A stretch of DNA of 64,000 nucleotides from Phytoactinopolyspora mesophila (GCF_010122465.1 NZ_WLZY01000003.1:310001-374000); one strand, 5' to 3'; positions 25,782 to 37,418 are shown, counted from the stretch's first letter. The notes: generated by a model not told the origin, from the letters alone. Translations and numbers: made by a program.

Positions 25782-28700
25782 TCAGGGGGACGGCGCGCCG
25801 TAACCGCCACCACCCGGCGTCTCGATCACCAAGGTGTCGCCCGGTCCGACCTCGACCGAATCATTACCGGCCAGCTCCACGACCGAGCCATCGGCTCGTT
25901 CGACCCAGTTGCGGCCGAGCATGCCGGGTCCGCCACCGGCCATGCCGTAAGGCGGCACGCGGCGATGTCCAGACAAGGTGCTCACGGTCATCGCCTCCCG
26001 AAACCGGAGCCGGCGCACCGCACCGTCCCCGCCCCTCCACCGGCCTTGCCCGCCGCTGCCGCGCCGGATGGCGAAGCTGTCCACCATGACCGGGAATCGC
26101 CACTCGAGCACCTCCGGGTCGGTGAGCCGGGAATTGGTCATATGGGTCTGCACCGCGGCAACGCCGTCGAAACCGTCGCCCGCGCCGGAACCCGAGCCCA
26201 CCGTTTCGTAGTACTGATACTCGGCGTTGCCGAAGGTGGTGTTGTTCATGGTGCCGGACCCTTCGGCCTGCACGCCCAGAGCGGCGTACAACGCCGCGGT
26301 CACTGCTTGCGACGTCTCGACGTTCCCGGCGACGACGGCCGCTGGGTACTCCGGCGACAGCATGGTGCGGGGCGGCACGACGATCCGCAACGGTCTCAGG
26401 CAGCCGTCGTTCAGCGGGATGTCGTCGGCGACGAGGGTACGGAACACGTACAGCACGGCGGCCGTCGCCACCGACGTCGGCGCGTTGAAATTGTTGTCCA
26501 ACTGGTCGGACGTGCCGGTGAAGTCGATCGTCGCCGACCGGTTCTGCCGGTCTACGGTGATCGACACGTCGATAGTCGAGCCCTGGTCCATTTCGTACCT
26601 GTACGCGCCGTCGTCGAGTGCGTCGATGACGCGGCGCACGGCCTCCTCGGCGTTGTCCTGGACATGACGCATGTACGCCTGCACCACGTCGAGGCCGAAG
26701 TGGTCGATCATCCGATTGACCTCGGCCACGCCCTTCTCGTTGGCCGCGATCTGCGCTCGTAGGTCAGCCAGGTTCGTGGCCGGGTTCCGCGACGGGTAGG
26801 GGGCCTGCGTCAGCAGGCGGACGGTCTCCTCCTCCATGAACCGTCCGTCCCGCACGAGCAGCCAATTGTCGAACAGCACACCTTCCTCGTGGATGTCGCG
26901 GCTGAATGCCGGCATGGAGCCTGGTGTGAGGCCGCCGATCTCGGCATGGTGCCCGCGGGATGCGACATAGAACAGCACGTCGCGGGAGGCTTCGCCGTCA
27001 CCGCTCCCGCCTCCCGCCCCGACAACTTCCCGCGGCACCGGAGCGAACACCGGCGTCACCACGGTGATATCCGGCAGGTGCGTGCCCCCGTGATACGGAT
27101 CATTGACGGCGTAGACGTCACCGGGCCGGAGCTCACCGGCCATGGCCCGCCGTTCGATCACCTCTTTGACGCTGGACCCCATCGAGCCAAGATGCACCGG
27201 CATGTGCGGCGCGTTCGCGATCAGGTTGCCGTCGGGGTCGAACAACGCGCAAGAGAAGTCGAGCCGCTCCTTGATATTGACTGACTGGGCGGTCGATTCC
27301 AGTCGAGCACCCATCTGCTCAGCGATGGACATGAACAGGTTGTTGAAGATCTCGAGCATCACCGGGTCGACGTCGGTGCTCACGCCGGCGATGTCCGCCC
27401 GGTCACGCACCCGCTCGATCTGCACGTGACCGTGCTCGGTGATGGCCCCTCGCCAACCGTCGTCGATCACCGTCGTCGCATTCGCCTCGGCGATGATCGC
27501 TGGCCCGTTCACGTGATCACCGGATGTCAGCTGGTCCCGCTGAAAGAGCGGCGCATCCACCCGTCCCCCGCCCCGGTAGAGCCGTACGGAACTGGCGCCG
27601 GGCGACTGGGGGGTGACGCGGAGTGAGCCCTGAGCAGGGACGAGGTCCCTTGCTCCAACCCCCAGCTCCACCTGAGGCGTCAGCCCGACCGCCTCTACCG
27701 ACACTGCTTCGACGATGAGGGGCCGCTCCATCAGGAACGCGTACATCCGGCGATAGGTTTCCTCGAACTCGGCGACCATGGCATCTGGTTCGGCAAGCTC
27801 TACCTGAACGGCAGTGTCCGTACCGTCGTAGCGCAGATGGGCTCGTGCGGTGACGCGGATCCGATCGCCGGGAACGTCCTCGGCAGTCAGTTCGTCCCGC
27901 GCGGATTCTTCTAGTGCGCTGACGACGTCGCGCAGTCGATCCATCGCCCCATCAGCAAGCTCTGACTCGATCGATTGTTCGCGCATCGCGGTGGTGTCGG
28001 CCAGGCCGATGCCCAGAGCCGACAGCACGCCGGCCATCGGCGGGACCAGCACGGACCGGATACCGAGCGAATCGGCCACCGCGCAGGCGTGCTGTCCGCC
28101 GGCGCCGCCGAACGTCGTCAGCACATATTCGGTGACGTCGTGCCCCTTCTGCACGGAGATTTTCTTGATCGCGTTCGCCATGTTCGCTACCGCAATGGCC
28201 AGGTATCCATCCGCGATCTGTTCCGGCGTGCGCTGTTCACCGGTCTGCTCGGAGATCTCATGTGCCAGCTGGGTGAACTTCTCTCGTACGATGCCGGCAT
28301 CCAGCGGCTCGTCGCCGCCGGGGCCGAACACCGCCGGGAATTGATCCGGCTGGATACGGCCGAGCATCACGTTGGCGTCCGTGACCGTCAGCGGGCCGCC
28401 GTTTCGATATGCGGCCGGCCCTGGATGGGCACCGGCTGAGTCCGGTCCCACCCGCAGCCTTGACCCGTCGAAATGCAGGATCGAACCGCCGCCTGCTGCC
28501 ACGGTGTTGATGTCCAGCATGGGCGCGCGCAGGCGGACCCCGGCTACCTGGGTGTTGAATGTGCGCTCGTACTCCCCGGCATAGTGCGAGACGTCGGTGG
28601 ATGTACCGCCCATGTCGAATCCGATCACCTTGTCGAAGCCAGCCAGCCGCGACATGCGCGCCATCCCGACGATTCCACCGGCCGGTCCCGACAGGATGGC

Positions 28701-29486
28701 GTCCTTGCCGCGGAAGTGTCCGGCTTCGGCGAGGCCGCCGTTGGACTGCATGAACATCAACCGGACGCCCGGCAGCTCGTCGGCTATCTGCCGGACATAG
28801 CGGCCCAGGATCGGCGACAGGTAAGCGTCGACGACGGCGGTGTCACCGCGCGGAACCAGTTTCATCAGTGGGCTGGCCTCACTGGACAGGGATACCTGGG
28901 GGAAGCCGATGCGTTGCGCCAGTTCGCCGACGAGGTGTTCGTGCGCCGGGTAGAGGTGACTGTGCATGCAAACGATCGCCACCGCGCGATACCCGTCGTC
29001 GTAGGCGGCACGCAGTTCGGTCTCCAACTCGTCGAGCCTCGGCGCGCGAAGCACGTCGCCCTGCGCGGTGACGCGTTCGTCGACCTCCAGGACGCGCTCA
29101 TGCAGGAGTTCCGGAAGGACGATTTGCCGGTCGAAGATCCGCGGGCGACTCTGATAGCCGATCCGCAGCGCGTCGGCGAATCCACGGGTGATCACCAGGA
29201 CCGTCCGGTCCCCGGTGCGTTCGAGCAATGCGTTGGTCGCGACCGTCGTGCCCATCCGGACCGCCTCGATCCGGTCCGCCAGCGAGCGCCGGTCAGGAAC
29301 GGCACCACCAGACCTGTTCTCGTCCCTGTCGAGGAGCTCACGGATTCCGGCGACGGCGGCGTCACGGTACTGGCCCGGGTTCTCGGAGAGGAGTTTGTGT
29401 GTCACCAGCGAGCCGTCGGGACGGCACGCCACGATATCGGTGAACGTGCCGCCGCGGTCGATCCAGAATTGCCAGCGTCCAGACAT
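25782..29486 (-). CDS. Fused hydantoinase A/B, 5-oxoprolinase-like (ATP-hydrolysing)
   Basis: 1234 residues, close to the length of fused 5-oxoprolinases. HyuA part: [18 protein letters not shown] (8-25, ATPase-type phosphate loop), a linker helix, then [15 protein letters not shown] (about 293-307). HyuB part from about residue 710: [20 protein letters not shown], then [14 protein letters not shown] (about 805-818) and the C-terminal [11 protein letters not shown]. Known members cleave 5-oxoproline to glutamate with ATP, or open hydantoins; the two cannot be separated by eye. No signal peptide, so cytoplasmic. It stands alone, with repeats on both sides. An adjacent PxpABC system is not present. 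Confidence 0.9.
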   Translation of the reverse strand: MSGRWQFWIDRGGTFTDIVACRPDGSLVTHKLLSENPGQYRDAAVAGIRELLDRDENRSGGAVPDRRSLADRIEAVRMGTTVATNALLERTGDRTVLVITRGFADALRIGYQSRPRIFDRQIVLPELLHERVLEVDERVTAQGDVLRAPRLDELETELRAAYDDGYRAVAIVCMHSHLYPAHEHLVGELAQRIGFPQVSLSSEASPLMKLVPRGDTAVVDAYLSPILGRYVRQIADELPGVRLMFMQSNGGLAEAGHFRGKDAILSGPAGGIVGMARMSRLAGFDKVIGFDMGGTSTDVSHYAGEYERTFNTQVAGVRLRAPMLDINTVAAGGGSILHFDGSRLRVGPDSAGAHPGPAAYRNGGPLTVTDANVMLGRIQPDQFPAVFGPGGDEPLDAGIVREKFTQLAHEISEQTGEQRTPEQIADGYLAIAVANMANAIKKISVQKGHDVTEYVLTTFGGAGGQHACAVADSLGIRSVLVPPMAGVLSALGIGLADTTAMREQSIESELADGAMDRLRDVVSALEESARDELTAEDVPGDRIRVTARAHLRYDGTDTAVQVELAEPDAMVAEFEETYRRMYAFLMERPLIVEAVSVEAVGLTPQVELGVGARDLVPAQGSLRVTPQSPGASSVRLYRGGGRVDAPLFQRDQLTSGDHVNGPAIIAEANATTVIDDGWRGAITEHGHVQIERVRDRADIAGVSTDVDPVMLEIFNNLFMSIAEQMGARLESTAQSVNIKERLDFSCALFDPDGNLIANAPHMPVHLGSMGSSVKEVIERRAMAGELRPGDVYAVNDPYHGGTHLPDITVVTPVFAPVPREVVGAGGGSGDGEASRDVLFYVASRGHHAEIGGLTPGSMPAFSRDIHEEGVLFDNWLLVRDGRFMEEETVRLLTQAPYPSRNPATNLADLRAQIAANEKGVAEVNRMIDHFGLDVVQAYMRHVQDNAEEAVRRVIDALDDGAYRYEMDQGSTIDVSITVDRQNRSATIDFTGTSDQLDNNFNAPTSVATAAVLYVFRTLVADDIPLNDGCLRPLRIVVPPRTMLSPEYPAAVVAGNVETSQAVTAALYAALGVQAEGSGTMNNTTFGNAEYQYYETVGSGSGAGDGFDGVAAVQTHMTNSRLTDPEVLEWRFPVMVDSFAIRRGSGGQGRWRGGDGAVRRLRFREAMTVSTLSGHRRVPPYGMAGGGPGMLGRNWVERADGSVVELAGNDSVEVGPGDTLVIETPGGGGYGAPSP

Positions 29487-29536
29487 GGAACGACCCTAAA
29501 GGTTCGCTTTGCCAGGCGGGCCGCCAGCCAGCCCAA

Positions 29537-29660
29537 CCCGTGATCATGAGCAGCTTTCCGCGCCATCCTCCGGTGATCGTGAGCGGATATTGGTCGCTAT
29601 GACGACACAGATGCGACCACGATCACACGAAGTTGCGCAGAATTATGCTCACGATCACCG
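29537..29660. repeat. Nested palindromic repeat, family C copy 2
   Basis: CCCGTGATCATGAGCAG (29537-29553) and CGGTGATCGTGAGCGGAT (from 29571) in plus orientation are followed by CCACGATCAC (from about 29617) and GCTCACGATCACCG (29647-29660) in minus orientation. The order and spacing mirror the element at 11913-12037. It lies between two divergent genes, upstream of the rarD-like gene. Confidence 0.75.
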
Positions 29661-29711
29661 TCAGCAGTGTTCCGGCCTATTGCTGCTGGACGGGCTCGGT
29701 AGCATGGTCCG

Positions 29712-30653
29712 GTGAGCTCATCCCGCGCCGGCATCCTCTATGGCTTCGCGGCGTACGGCCTGTGGGGACTGCTCCCGCTCTACTGGGCGCTGCTGGACCA
29801 TGTCGGTTCTCTCGAGGTGCTGGCGCATCGGGTCGTGTGGTCGCTGCTCGTCGTGCTCGTCATTCTCGCGCTCACGCGCCGCCTCGGCCGCCTCCGAGGG
29901 CTCGGCCCACGCGCCTACACGTTGCTGTGCGTGGCCGGCCTGATCATGACGGTCAACTGGGGCACATACATCTGGGCGGTCAGTCAGGGCCGCGTCATCG
30001 AGACCTCGCTCGGGTACTTCATCAACCCTCTGGTGACTGTCCTGGTGGCCGTCATCGTGCTGCGTGAGCGGCTGCGTCGGCCCCAGTGGGTGGCCATGGC
30101 GATCGCTCTGGTGGCCGTTGTGATCCTGACGGTGAACTACGGCCAGCTGCCATGGATCGGACTGACGCTCGCCTTCACATTCAGCTTTTACAGCCTGATC
30201 AAGAAGAAGCTCCGGGTCCCGGCTGTCGAGAGTGTGGCGGTGGAGTCAGCCGCGGTCTTCCTCCCGGCCCTGATCTTCCTGCTCACGCTGCAATTCACCG
30301 GCGACGCGGATTTCGGGCACGTCGATCTGGGCACTGACTTGCTGTTCGTAGCGACGGGTGTGGCGACCGCGGTGCCTTTGCTGCTCTTCGCGGCCGCCGC
30401 GAGCCGCGCGGCGCTGAGCACGCTGGGCCTCATGCAGTACCTCGGGCCCACAATCCAGTTCATGATCGGCCTCTTCGTCTTCAACGAGGAGGTGCCGCCT
30501 GTTCGGTTCATCGGTTTCGGGTTGGTGTGGGTTGCTCTGGTGATCTTCACCGCGGATGCCCTTCATCACCGGCGCCGCCGGCTGGCCGGTACTGTCGCCA
30601 CCGCTACAGTCCCCCCAAAACCGCCTCCTAGCAGCCTCGCACCGGAGCCCTAA
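29712..30653 (+). CDS. rarD: RarD-like EamA-family transporter
   Basis: 313 residues, GTG start. Ten membrane segments arranged as two EamA halves. The family signature is YGFAAYGLWGLLPLYWALL (9-27), followed by HRVVWS (about 39-44) and NWGTYIWAVSQGRVIETSLGYFINPL (about 81-106), as in RarD proteins. The C-terminal 35 residues are basic and Pro-rich. It is a drug/metabolite exporter by family; the substrate is unknown. The stop codon lies in the left arm of a 37-bp perfect inverted repeat. Confidence 0.9.
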   Translation: MSSSRAGILYGFAAYGLWGLLPLYWALLDHVGSLEVLAHRVVWSLLVVLVILALTRRLGRLRGLGPRAYTLLCVAGLIMTVNWGTYIWAVSQGRVIETSLGYFINPLVTVLVAVIVLRERLRRPQWVAMAIALVAVVILTVNYGQLPWIGLTLAFTFSFYSLIKKKLRVPAVESVAVESAAVFLPALIFLLTLQFTGDADFGHVDLGTDLLFVATGVATAVPLLLFAAAASRAALSTLGLMQYLGPTIQFMIGLFVFNEEVPPVRFIGFGLVWVALVIFTADALHHRRRRLAGTVATATVPPKPPPSSLAPEP

Positions 30654-30743
30654 ATGATCATGTTTGGTGGGTTTTCTCGTGCGTGACCATGCTTGCAGGC
30701 CTATTGACGCACGAGAAAACCCACCAAACATGATCATTTAGGG
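30648..30743. repeat. Perfect 37-bp inverted repeat between convergent genes
   Basis: The left arm (30648-30684, beginning CCCTAAATGATCATGTTTGG) and the right arm (30707-30743) are exact reverse complements, with a 22-nt loop. It contains the rarD-like stop codon and ends 6 bp before the stop of the polyprenyl synthase gene. It may work as a bidirectional terminator, though the perfect, long and AT-richer stem is more like a repeat element than a plain terminator. Confidence 0.85.
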
Positions 30744-30748
30744 AAGCG

Positions 30749-31744
30749 TCAGGAGGTGCGAGTGACGACGGTGTCGCAGAGCGCCTCCAGCGCCCGACGC
30801 GCCGGCACGTCGGGAACCGAGGCCAGGGCCGCGCGGGCGTCGTCGGCCCAACGGAACACCTCGCGGCGAGCCTCCTCCATCGCCGGATGGGCCCGCAGCA
30901 GCCTCAGAGCCTCCGCGTGGTCGGAGTCGTCGGCGATCGGTCCGGAGATGAGTTCGAGCAATCGTTCGTCGCCTGCCCGGGCCGCGCGCCGGGCGTACAG
31001 GACCGGGAGCGTGGCCACACCCTCTCGCAAGTCGGTACCGGGCGTCTTGCCCGACAGCGCTGACTCGCCGGCGATGTCGAGCAGGTCGTCGGCGAGCTGG
31101 AAAGCCATACCTATCCGTTCGCCGTAGTCGCCGAGCATGTCGACGACGTCGGAGTCGGCGCCGGCGTGCAACGCGCCCAGTCGGACCGATGCCGCGATCA
31201 ACGAGGCGGTCTTGTCGGTCAACACGGACAAGTAGTGCTCGACCGGATCTTCGCCCTCGCCGGCACCGATCGTTTCCCGCAACTGCCCCTGCACCAGCCG
31301 GCGGAAGGTGCGCGCCTGGATCCGCACCGATTCCGGGCCGAGATCGGCAAGCATGTCCGACGCGCAGGCGAAGAGGAAGTCACCGGTCAGGATGGCCACG
31401 GTGTTATCCCACCGGGCATTGGCACTAGGACCGCCTCGGCGCAGCTGGGCTTCGTCCATGACGTCGTCGTGATAGAGCGTCCCGACATGGGTCAGCTCGA
31501 CGACCACCGCAGCCGGCACCACGCCCGGCGCCTCGATGTCGCCGAAACTGGCAGCTACGAGGGTCAGCAGCGGCCGGAACCGCTTTCCGCCCGCGCGCAC
31601 AAGATGCCGGGACGCCTCCGACAGCACATCGTCGTCGGATTTCACCGCCTCATGGAGCCGTTGTTCGACGTCGTCGAGCGCTGAACTCACCGACGCTTCG
31701 AGGTCAGCGTCGACCGACGGGATCCCGAGACTGCTAACACTCAC
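30749..31744 (-). CDS. hepT: Polyprenyl diphosphate synthase (menaquinone side-chain type)
   Basis: 331 residues, GTG start. It has the two aspartate motifs of trans-prenyltransferases: YHDDVMDEAQLRRG (first Asp-rich motif, Asp93-Asp97) and FQLADDLLDIAGE (second motif, Asp219-Asp223), plus GGKRFRPLL (52-60). It condenses isopentenyl diphosphate onto an allylic primer. With nuo and men genes on one side and a MenJ-like gene beyond nuo, the likely product is the menaquinone side chain; chain length cannot be read reliably. The same association is known from mycobacteria and Streptomyces. The gene ends beside the perfect inverted repeat. Confidence 0.88.
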   Translation of the reverse strand: MSVSSLGIPSVDADLEASVSSALDDVEQRLHEAVKSDDDVLSEASRHLVRAGGKRFRPLLTLVAASFGDIEAPGVVPAAVVVELTHVGTLYHDDVMDEAQLRRGGPSANARWDNTVAILTGDFLFACASDMLADLGPESVRIQARTFRRLVQGQLRETIGAGEGEDPVEHYLSVLTDKTASLIAASVRLGALHAGADSDVVDMLGDYGERIGMAFQLADDLLDIAGESALSGKTPGTDLREGVATLPVLYARRAARAGDERLLELISGPIADDSDHAEALRLLRAHPAMEEARREVFRWADDARAALASVPDVPARRALEALCDTVVTRTS

Positions 31745-31940
31745 CGAGCCCTCCCAACCTGACCTTCATCCTGAGTCCGCTATTGCCATGCCGACACGCC
31801 TGTGGGAAATAGATCGCTTCTATTCCATCAGACCCCGTCGTGATGCGATGCGCCCGCAGCTAGAGGCTGCCGGCGCCGAAACACTAGTGTCGCGTACCTC
31901 CCCGTCCGGCGAATAAGAGACCCCGGCCAATGTGGGCCCT

Positions 31941-31964
31941 GGGCGCGTGTGCCCACACGCGCCC
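31941..31964 (-). terminator. Hairpin downstream of the nuo operon
   Basis: GGGCGCGTGTG (31941-31951) and CACACGCGCCC (31954-31964) form an 11-bp perfect stem with a 2-nt centre, about 70 bp after the nuoN stop. TTTTT follows on the plus-strand side (31973-31977). The rest of the 31745-32031 gap shows no gene. Confidence 0.5.
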
Positions 31965-32031
31965 GCCCGGCGTTTTTCCCGCTTTCCCGCGGACGTGAAG
32001 ACATGTTCCCCAGTTCGCGCGATACGGCACA

Positions 32032-33558
32032 TCAGCGGATGAAGACCGCGGCTTGTTCCGCCAGGTCCAGCAGCGGTCCCGGCAGGATGCCCAGGGCGAT
32101 CGTCGCAACCGCGGCGGCTCCGATGCCAACGACGGTCCACCCACTCGGAACGGCCACGGTGGGTCCTTCCGAAGCGGGTTCGGAGAAGAACATCAGCACG
32201 ATGACGCGCACATAGAAGAAAGCCGCCACCGCGCTCACCAGCACACCAACGATCACCAGTGGCATCGCCCCGCCTTGGAAGGCGGCAGCGAACACGGTCA
32301 GCTTGCCCACAAAACCGCTCGTGAGCGGGATGCCGGCGAGCGCCAGCAGGAACAGCCCGAAGGTCGCAGCAAGAAGTGGTGACCGCTTACCCAAACCGGC
32401 CCACTTGGACAGGTGTGTCGCCTCACCACCGGCGTCCCGGACGAGTGTGACGACGGCGAACGCGCCCAACGTGGTGAGGCCGTAGGCCGCCAGGTAGAAC
32501 AGGATCGCGGCGATGGCGACCTCGTCCACGGCGACCAATGCGGTCAGGATGAACCCGGCGTGCGCGATCGACGAGTACGCGAGCATCCGTTTGACGTCGG
32601 TCTGGGTCAGCGCGACGACGATTCCGACCACCATGGTGGCGATGGCGACCGCCCACAACATCGGCTGCCAGTCGGTGCGAATCCCGCCGAAGGCGACGTA
32701 GAAGAGGCGCAGCATCGCACCGAACGCGGCCAGTTTGGTGCACGCGGCCATGAAGGCGGTGACTTGAGTGGGCGCTCCCTGGTAGACGTCCGGTGTCCAC
32801 GCGTGGAACGGCACCGCACCGATCTTGAACAGCAGTCCCACAGCCATCAGGCCGACGCCGGCCAGCAACAGGCCTTCCTGACCGACCCGAGCGGTCAGTG
32901 CGGCATCGATTTCGGAGAACCGCAGCGAGCCGGCGAACCCGTAGACGAAGGCCGACCCGAACAGGAAGAACCCGGAGGCGAAAGCACCCAGGAGGAAGTA
33001 CTTCATGGCCGCTTCCTGCGACAGCAGACGGCGGCGCCGCGCCATGCCGCAGAGCAGGTACAACGGCAGCGACAAGACCTCGAGCGCGATGAACAAGACG
33101 AGAAGGTCGTTCGCCGCGGGGAAGAGCATCATCCCGCCGACGGAGAACATCATCAGCGGGTAGACCTCGGTCTGCAGCACCTTCTCGCGGACCAGTACCC
33201 GCTCGTCCTCGCTCCCGGGCAGCGACGACGCGGACGGTGCGAACGCGTCGCCGCCGGACTCGATCCGGCGTTCGGCGAAGAACATGACGCTGATGATCGC
33301 CATGACCAGCAGCGTTCCCTGAAGGAACAGAGCCGGGCCGTCGATGGCGACGGAACCAACGGCTCCGACGATCTCGGTGTCGCGCAGGCGAACCACCTGC
33401 ACCAGAGCGGCAACCAAGGCGACCAGAGCCAGCCCGACCTGGACGGCATGCCGGGGACGTCGCGGCACGAACGCCTCGACCAGCACCCCGACGACACCCG
33501 CGCCGAGGACGATGATCATCGGCAGCAGGGCGGCGTATTCGATAGACGGCGCGGTCAC
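32032..33558 (-). CDS. nuoN: NADH-quinone oxidoreductase subunit N
   Basis: 508 residues, about 14 membrane segments, GTG start overlapping the nuoM stop. Antiporter-like core motifs include HAWTPDVYQGAPTQVTAFMA (about 250-269) and VKRMLAYSSIAHAGFILTAL (about 324-343), characteristic of NuoN. It is one of three proton-pumping antiporter-like subunits in the membrane arm of complex I. It is the last gene of the 14-gene operon and is followed by a hairpin. Confidence 0.97.
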   Translation of the reverse strand: MTAPSIEYAALLPMIIVLGAGVVGVLVEAFVPRRPRHAVQVGLALVALVAALVQVVRLRDTEIVGAVGSVAIDGPALFLQGTLLVMAIISVMFFAERRIESGGDAFAPSASSLPGSEDERVLVREKVLQTEVYPLMMFSVGGMMLFPAANDLLVLFIALEVLSLPLYLLCGMARRRRLLSQEAAMKYFLLGAFASGFFLFGSAFVYGFAGSLRFSEIDAALTARVGQEGLLLAGVGLMAVGLLFKIGAVPFHAWTPDVYQGAPTQVTAFMAACTKLAAFGAMLRLFYVAFGGIRTDWQPMLWAVAIATMVVGIVVALTQTDVKRMLAYSSIAHAGFILTALVAVDEVAIAAILFYLAAYGLTTLGAFAVVTLVRDAGGEATHLSKWAGLGKRSPLLAATFGLFLLALAGIPLTSGFVGKLTVFAAAFQGGAMPLVIVGVLVSAVAAFFYVRVIVLMFFSEPASEGPTVAVPSGWTVVGIGAAAVATIALGILPGPLLDLAEQAAVFIR

Positions 33559-35096
33559 TGATCGTTCCCTTCAATGACGGTGTCGACAACGTTTATCAGC
33601 GGCGGCGGAACGTCGACTTCCACCTCGGCGAGGGTGGGCCCGACGCCGTCGTCGATCACATCGATCACGGTCCTCGGGAAGACCCCGATGGCCAAGATCA
33701 GCGCGATCAGCGGAGCAACCACGGCGATCTCACGCCGGCCGAGGTCGCGCATCCCGGCGCTTTCCTCCCGCACCGGACCGGTCATGGTCCGCTGATAGAG
33801 CCAGAGGATGTACAGCGCGGCGAGCACGATACCGCCGGTGGCGATCACAGCTGCGGCCCGGTAGCGCTCGAAAGTACCCGCGATGACCAGGAACTCGGAG
33901 AGGAACGTCGCCAGCGGCGGCAAGGCCAGGCCGGACAACCCGGCGAAGAGGAACACACCAGCCAGCTTCGGAGCGGGTTTCTGGATCCCGCCGTAGTCGG
34001 CCACCAGCCGCGAGTTGCGCCGCGAGATCATGAATCCGACGACGACGAACAGCGCGATGGTCGACAACCCGTGGTTGACCATGTAGAACGTCGCTCCGGT
34101 AGCGCCACGATCGGTCAGGGCGAAAATGCCCAGCACGATGAACCCGAAGTGCGAGATCGACGTGTAGCCGATCAGGCGCTTCATGTCCGTCTGTCCGATG
34201 GCCAGCAGCGCACCGTAGACGATGCTGATGACCGCGAGCACAACGATGAATGGCGCGAACTCAGCGGCCGCCGCCGGGAAGAGCGGAACGGCCAGCGCGA
34301 TCATGCCGAAGGTGCCGACCTTGTCCGCGACTCCGGAGAGGAACGCGGCGTTGGACGGCGTCGCCTCCGCGGCGGCATCGGGCAACCACGTGTGGAAAGG
34401 CCACAACGGCGCCTTGATGGCGAATGCCAACATGAAGCCGAGGAACATCCACCGCTGCGCGTCGGTGCCGATGTCCAGTGCCATCAGGTCCGCTAGCAGG
34501 AACGACGGGTTCCCGGCATCGACCGACTGAACGTACACACCGATCACGGCGGCGAGCATCACCAGGCCACCGAAGAGGTTGTACAGCAAGAACTTCAGCG
34601 CGGCGTACCGGCGCTGCGGCCCGCCGTACATCCCGATCATGAAGTACAGCGGGATCAGCATCGCCTCGAAGACGATGTAGAACAGCAGCAGGTCCTTGGC
34701 GAGGAACGCCGCCAGGATCATCGCCTCGACCAGCAGCAGCAGCGCGAAGAACGGCTTCGGATCCCGCTTCTCAGCATCGGCCTCGGGCCACATCGCCATG
34801 GCGACGATCGGCGTCGCCACCGCGGTGAGCGCGATCAGCGCGATCCCGATGCCGTCCACGCCGAGCGCCCAGTGGATGCCCAGCGCCTCGATCCATGCGT
34901 GCTGTTCGGCCAGCTGATAGCGGTCACCGCCCAGCTCGAACTGGGAGATCACGGCGACCGCCACAGCCAGGGTCAGCAGCGAAAACGCGATCGCCACTTG
35001 CTTGGCGAGCTTTCCGCGCCCGGACGGCACCAGCGCCGTCAGCACGGCCCCGAGCGCGGGCACCGCGATGAGTGTGGTCAACCAGGGAAACGTCAC
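33555..35096 (-). CDS. nuoM: NADH-quinone oxidoreductase subunit M
   Basis: 513 residues with about 14 membrane segments. [17 protein letters not shown] (about 139-155) holds the conserved glutamate. [20 protein letters not shown] (about 233-252) and [21 protein letters not shown] (about 308-328) are strong family motifs. The GTG start overlaps the nuoL stop, and its own stop overlaps nuoN. Proton-translocating subunit of the membrane arm. Confidence 0.97.
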   Translation of the reverse strand: MTFPWLTTLIAVPALGAVLTALVPSGRGKLAKQVAIAFSLLTLAVAVAVISQFELGGDRYQLAEQHAWIEALGIHWALGVDGIGIALIALTAVATPIVAMAMWPEADAEKRDPKPFFALLLLVEAMILAAFLAKDLLLFYIVFEAMLIPLYFMIGMYGGPQRRYAALKFLLYNLFGGLVMLAAVIGVYVQSVDAGNPSFLLADLMALDIGTDAQRWMFLGFMLAFAIKAPLWPFHTWLPDAAAEATPSNAAFLSGVADKVGTFGMIALAVPLFPAAAAEFAPFIVVLAVISIVYGALLAIGQTDMKRLIGYTSISHFGFIVLGIFALTDRGATGATFYMVNHGLSTIALFVVVGFMISRRNSRLVADYGGIQKPAPKLAGVFLFAGLSGLALPPLATFLSEFLVIAGTFERYRAAAVIATGGIVLAALYILWLYQRTMTGPVREESAGMRDLGRREIAVVAPLIALILAIGVFPRTVIDVIDDGVGPTLAEVEVDVPPPLINVVDTVIEGNDQ

Positions 35097-37105
35097 GGCA
35101 ACCTCACCAACAGCATGGCAATGACGACTAGGCCGGCGCCGGCCAGCATGGTCAGTGCGTACGAGCGGACGAAACCGGTCTGCCAGCGTCGCCAGCGGGC
35201 CGACAGGCCGCCGACGGCGGTCGCGGCCCCGACGACGGCGCCGTCGACGCCACGGTTCTCGGCGTAAACCAACGACCGGGTCAGGTACTGGCCGGGCCGC
35301 ATCAGCACGGCCTCGTTGAAGGCGTCCCCGTACAGATCACGACGGGCAGCCACCGTGATCGGGTTGCCTGCCGGCGCGACCGGCGACACCGGACGACGCT
35401 GATACAAGAACCAGGCCAGTGCTGCTCCGGCCACCACGGTGGTCAAAGTGATGGCGATCAGCAGGGGCAGCGGTATCGGCAGATCCGGGTGTTCCTCACC
35501 GGTGACGGGCTCGAGCCAGTCGACGATCCCGCCGCCGATGTACAGCAGCCCCGCACCGCCGGCGACCGACAGGACGCCCAGGCCGATCAACGGCCAGGTC
35601 ATCACCTTCGGCGACTCGTGCGGATGAGCGACTGTGCCTGTGGTCGCGCTCGTCGTCTCCGTCGTTCCTCCTCCGACTTCTCGCCGCTCCTCCGACCAAC
35701 GTTTGCTGGTGAAGAACGTCATCAACATGACGCGGGTCATGTAGAAGGCTGTGATACCGGCACCGAGCAGCGCGCAGATCCCGATGAGAATGCCCTCACC
35801 GAAAGCGGCCTCGATGATCAGGTCCTTGGAGAAGTACCCGGCGAACGGCGGGATGCCGATGATCGCCAGATAACCGAGGCCGAACGTCGCGAAGGTGACC
35901 GGCATCGCGGCGCGCAGTGCGCCGAACCTGCGCATGTCCACCTCGTCGTTCATGCCGTGCATGACCGATCCGGCGCCCAGGAAGAGATTGGCCTTGAAGA
36001 AGCCGTGGGTGATCAGGTGGAAGATCGCGAAGGCGTAGCCCGCCGGTCCGAGCCCGGCGGCGAGCATCATGTAACCGATCTGGCTCATCGTGGACCCAGC
36101 CAGCGCCTTCTTGATGTCGTCCTTGGCGCACGCGATGATCGCACCCATCAGCAACGTGATGGCTCCGATGACGACGACGGCCGTACGCGCTTGAGGCGCG
36201 AGGTCGTAGATCGCCGCGGAGCGCACCACCAGGTAGACGCCGGCGGTGACCATCGTGGCCGCGTGGATCAGCGCCGACACGGGTGTCGGGCCTTCCATCG
36301 CGTCCAGCAGCCAGGACTGCAGCGGGAACTGTGCCGACTTACCGCATGCGGCCAGCAACAGCAGCAGGCCGATCGCGTTCAGCCAGCCGGTGGGAGCACC
36401 CGCTTCGGCGCCGGCGAACACCATCTCGAACGACGAGGAGCCGAACACGATCAGCATCGAGGCGACGGCGAGCACCATCCCCATGTCGCCGACCCGGTTG
36501 ACCACGAACGCCTTCTTGGCGGCGACAGCCGCGGACGGCTTGTGTTGCCAGAAGCCGATCAGCAGGTAGGACGCCAGTCCGACACCCTCCCAGCCGATGA
36601 ACATGATCAGGTAGTCGGCCGCCAGGACCAGTAGCAGCATCGCCGCGACGAAGAGGTTCAGGTACGCGAAGAACCGTCGCCGGCGCTCGTCGTGCTCCAT
36701 GTAGCCGATCGAGTAGACATGGATCAGCGAACCCACGCCGGTGATCAGCAGGACGAAGGCCATCGAAAGCTGGTCGAGGAGCAGGTCCACTCGGACCTCG
36801 TAGCCGCCGGCGTTGAACCATTCCCACAGCGGCACCAGGAACGAGCGCTCGCCGCCGGACTCACCGAGCATGGTGATGAACAGGGCGACAGCAACGACGA
36901 ACGAGGCGACGGCCGCACCCGTGCCGATCAGGTGGCCGGTGCGGTCCAGCTTCCTGCCGCCGAGCAGCAGGATCGCCGCTCCCAGCAGTGGCAGCGCGAT
37001 CAGCAGCCACGTCCAGGAGATCAGGCCGCTGGCCTCTTGAACGACTTGGTGCGTCTGATCAGCCTGGGCAGCGAAACTCTGTGTCAACGAGTTGATCGAA
37101 TTCAC
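35093..37105 (-). CDS. nuoL: NADH-quinone oxidoreductase subunit L
   Basis: 670 residues, about 16 membrane segments and a long C-terminal lateral helix region. [16 protein letters not shown] (about 171-186), [23 protein letters not shown] (near 270) and [21 protein letters not shown] (near 330) are diagnostic. A hydrophilic loop rich in Thr/Glu (about 480-510, [17 protein letters not shown]) interrupts the C-terminal third. It starts 13 bp after nuoK, one of the few real gaps in this operon. Distal proton-pumping subunit. Confidence 0.97.
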   Translation of the reverse strand: MNSINSLTQSFAAQADQTHQVVQEASGLISWTWLLIALPLLGAAILLLGGRKLDRTGHLIGTGAAVASFVVAVALFITMLGESGGERSFLVPLWEWFNAGGYEVRVDLLLDQLSMAFVLLITGVGSLIHVYSIGYMEHDERRRRFFAYLNLFVAAMLLLVLAADYLIMFIGWEGVGLASYLLIGFWQHKPSAAVAAKKAFVVNRVGDMGMVLAVASMLIVFGSSSFEMVFAGAEAGAPTGWLNAIGLLLLLAACGKSAQFPLQSWLLDAMEGPTPVSALIHAATMVTAGVYLVVRSAAIYDLAPQARTAVVVIGAITLLMGAIIACAKDDIKKALAGSTMSQIGYMMLAAGLGPAGYAFAIFHLITHGFFKANLFLGAGSVMHGMNDEVDMRRFGALRAAMPVTFATFGLGYLAIIGIPPFAGYFSKDLIIEAAFGEGILIGICALLGAGITAFYMTRVMLMTFFTSKRWSEERREVGGGTTETTSATTGTVAHPHESPKVMTWPLIGLGVLSVAGGAGLLYIGGGIVDWLEPVTGEEHPDLPIPLPLLIAITLTTVVAGAALAWFLYQRRPVSPVAPAGNPITVAARRDLYGDAFNEAVLMRPGQYLTRSLVYAENRGVDGAVVGAATAVGGLSARWRRWQTGFVRSYALTMLAGAGLVVIAMLLVRLP

Positions 37106-37118
37106 CTGTCCCCACCCG

Positions 37119-37418
37119 TCACAACTTCAGCAGGCTGGCATCGTCGACCGATGCGGACCTGCGAGTTCGGAAAATCATCACGATGATGGCCAGGCCGACC
37201 ACGACCTCTGCGGCAGCAACGACCATGACGAAGAACGCCACGATCTGACCGTCGAGGTTGCCGTGCATCCGCGCGAACGTCACGAAGGCGAGGTTGGCCG
37301 CGTTGAGCATGAGCTCGACACTCATGAAAGCCACCAGGGCGTTTCGCCGCAGCAATACACCGGCGCTGCCAATGGTGAACAAGATGGTGGCCAGCACCAG
37401 GTACGACGTGGGGTTCAT
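37119..37418 (-). CDS. nuoK: NADH-quinone oxidoreductase subunit K
   Basis: 99 residues with three membrane segments, the usual size. Conserved glutamates lie in the second and third segments ([14 protein letters not shown] and [14 protein letters not shown]). The ATG overlaps the nuoJ stop. Core membrane-arm subunit linking the quinone site to the antiporter-like subunits. Confidence 0.96.
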   Translation of the reverse strand: MNPTSYLVLATILFTIGSAGVLLRRNALVAFMSVELMLNAANLAFVTFARMHGNLDGQIVAFFVMVVAAAEVVVGLAIIVMIFRTRRSASVDDASLLKL

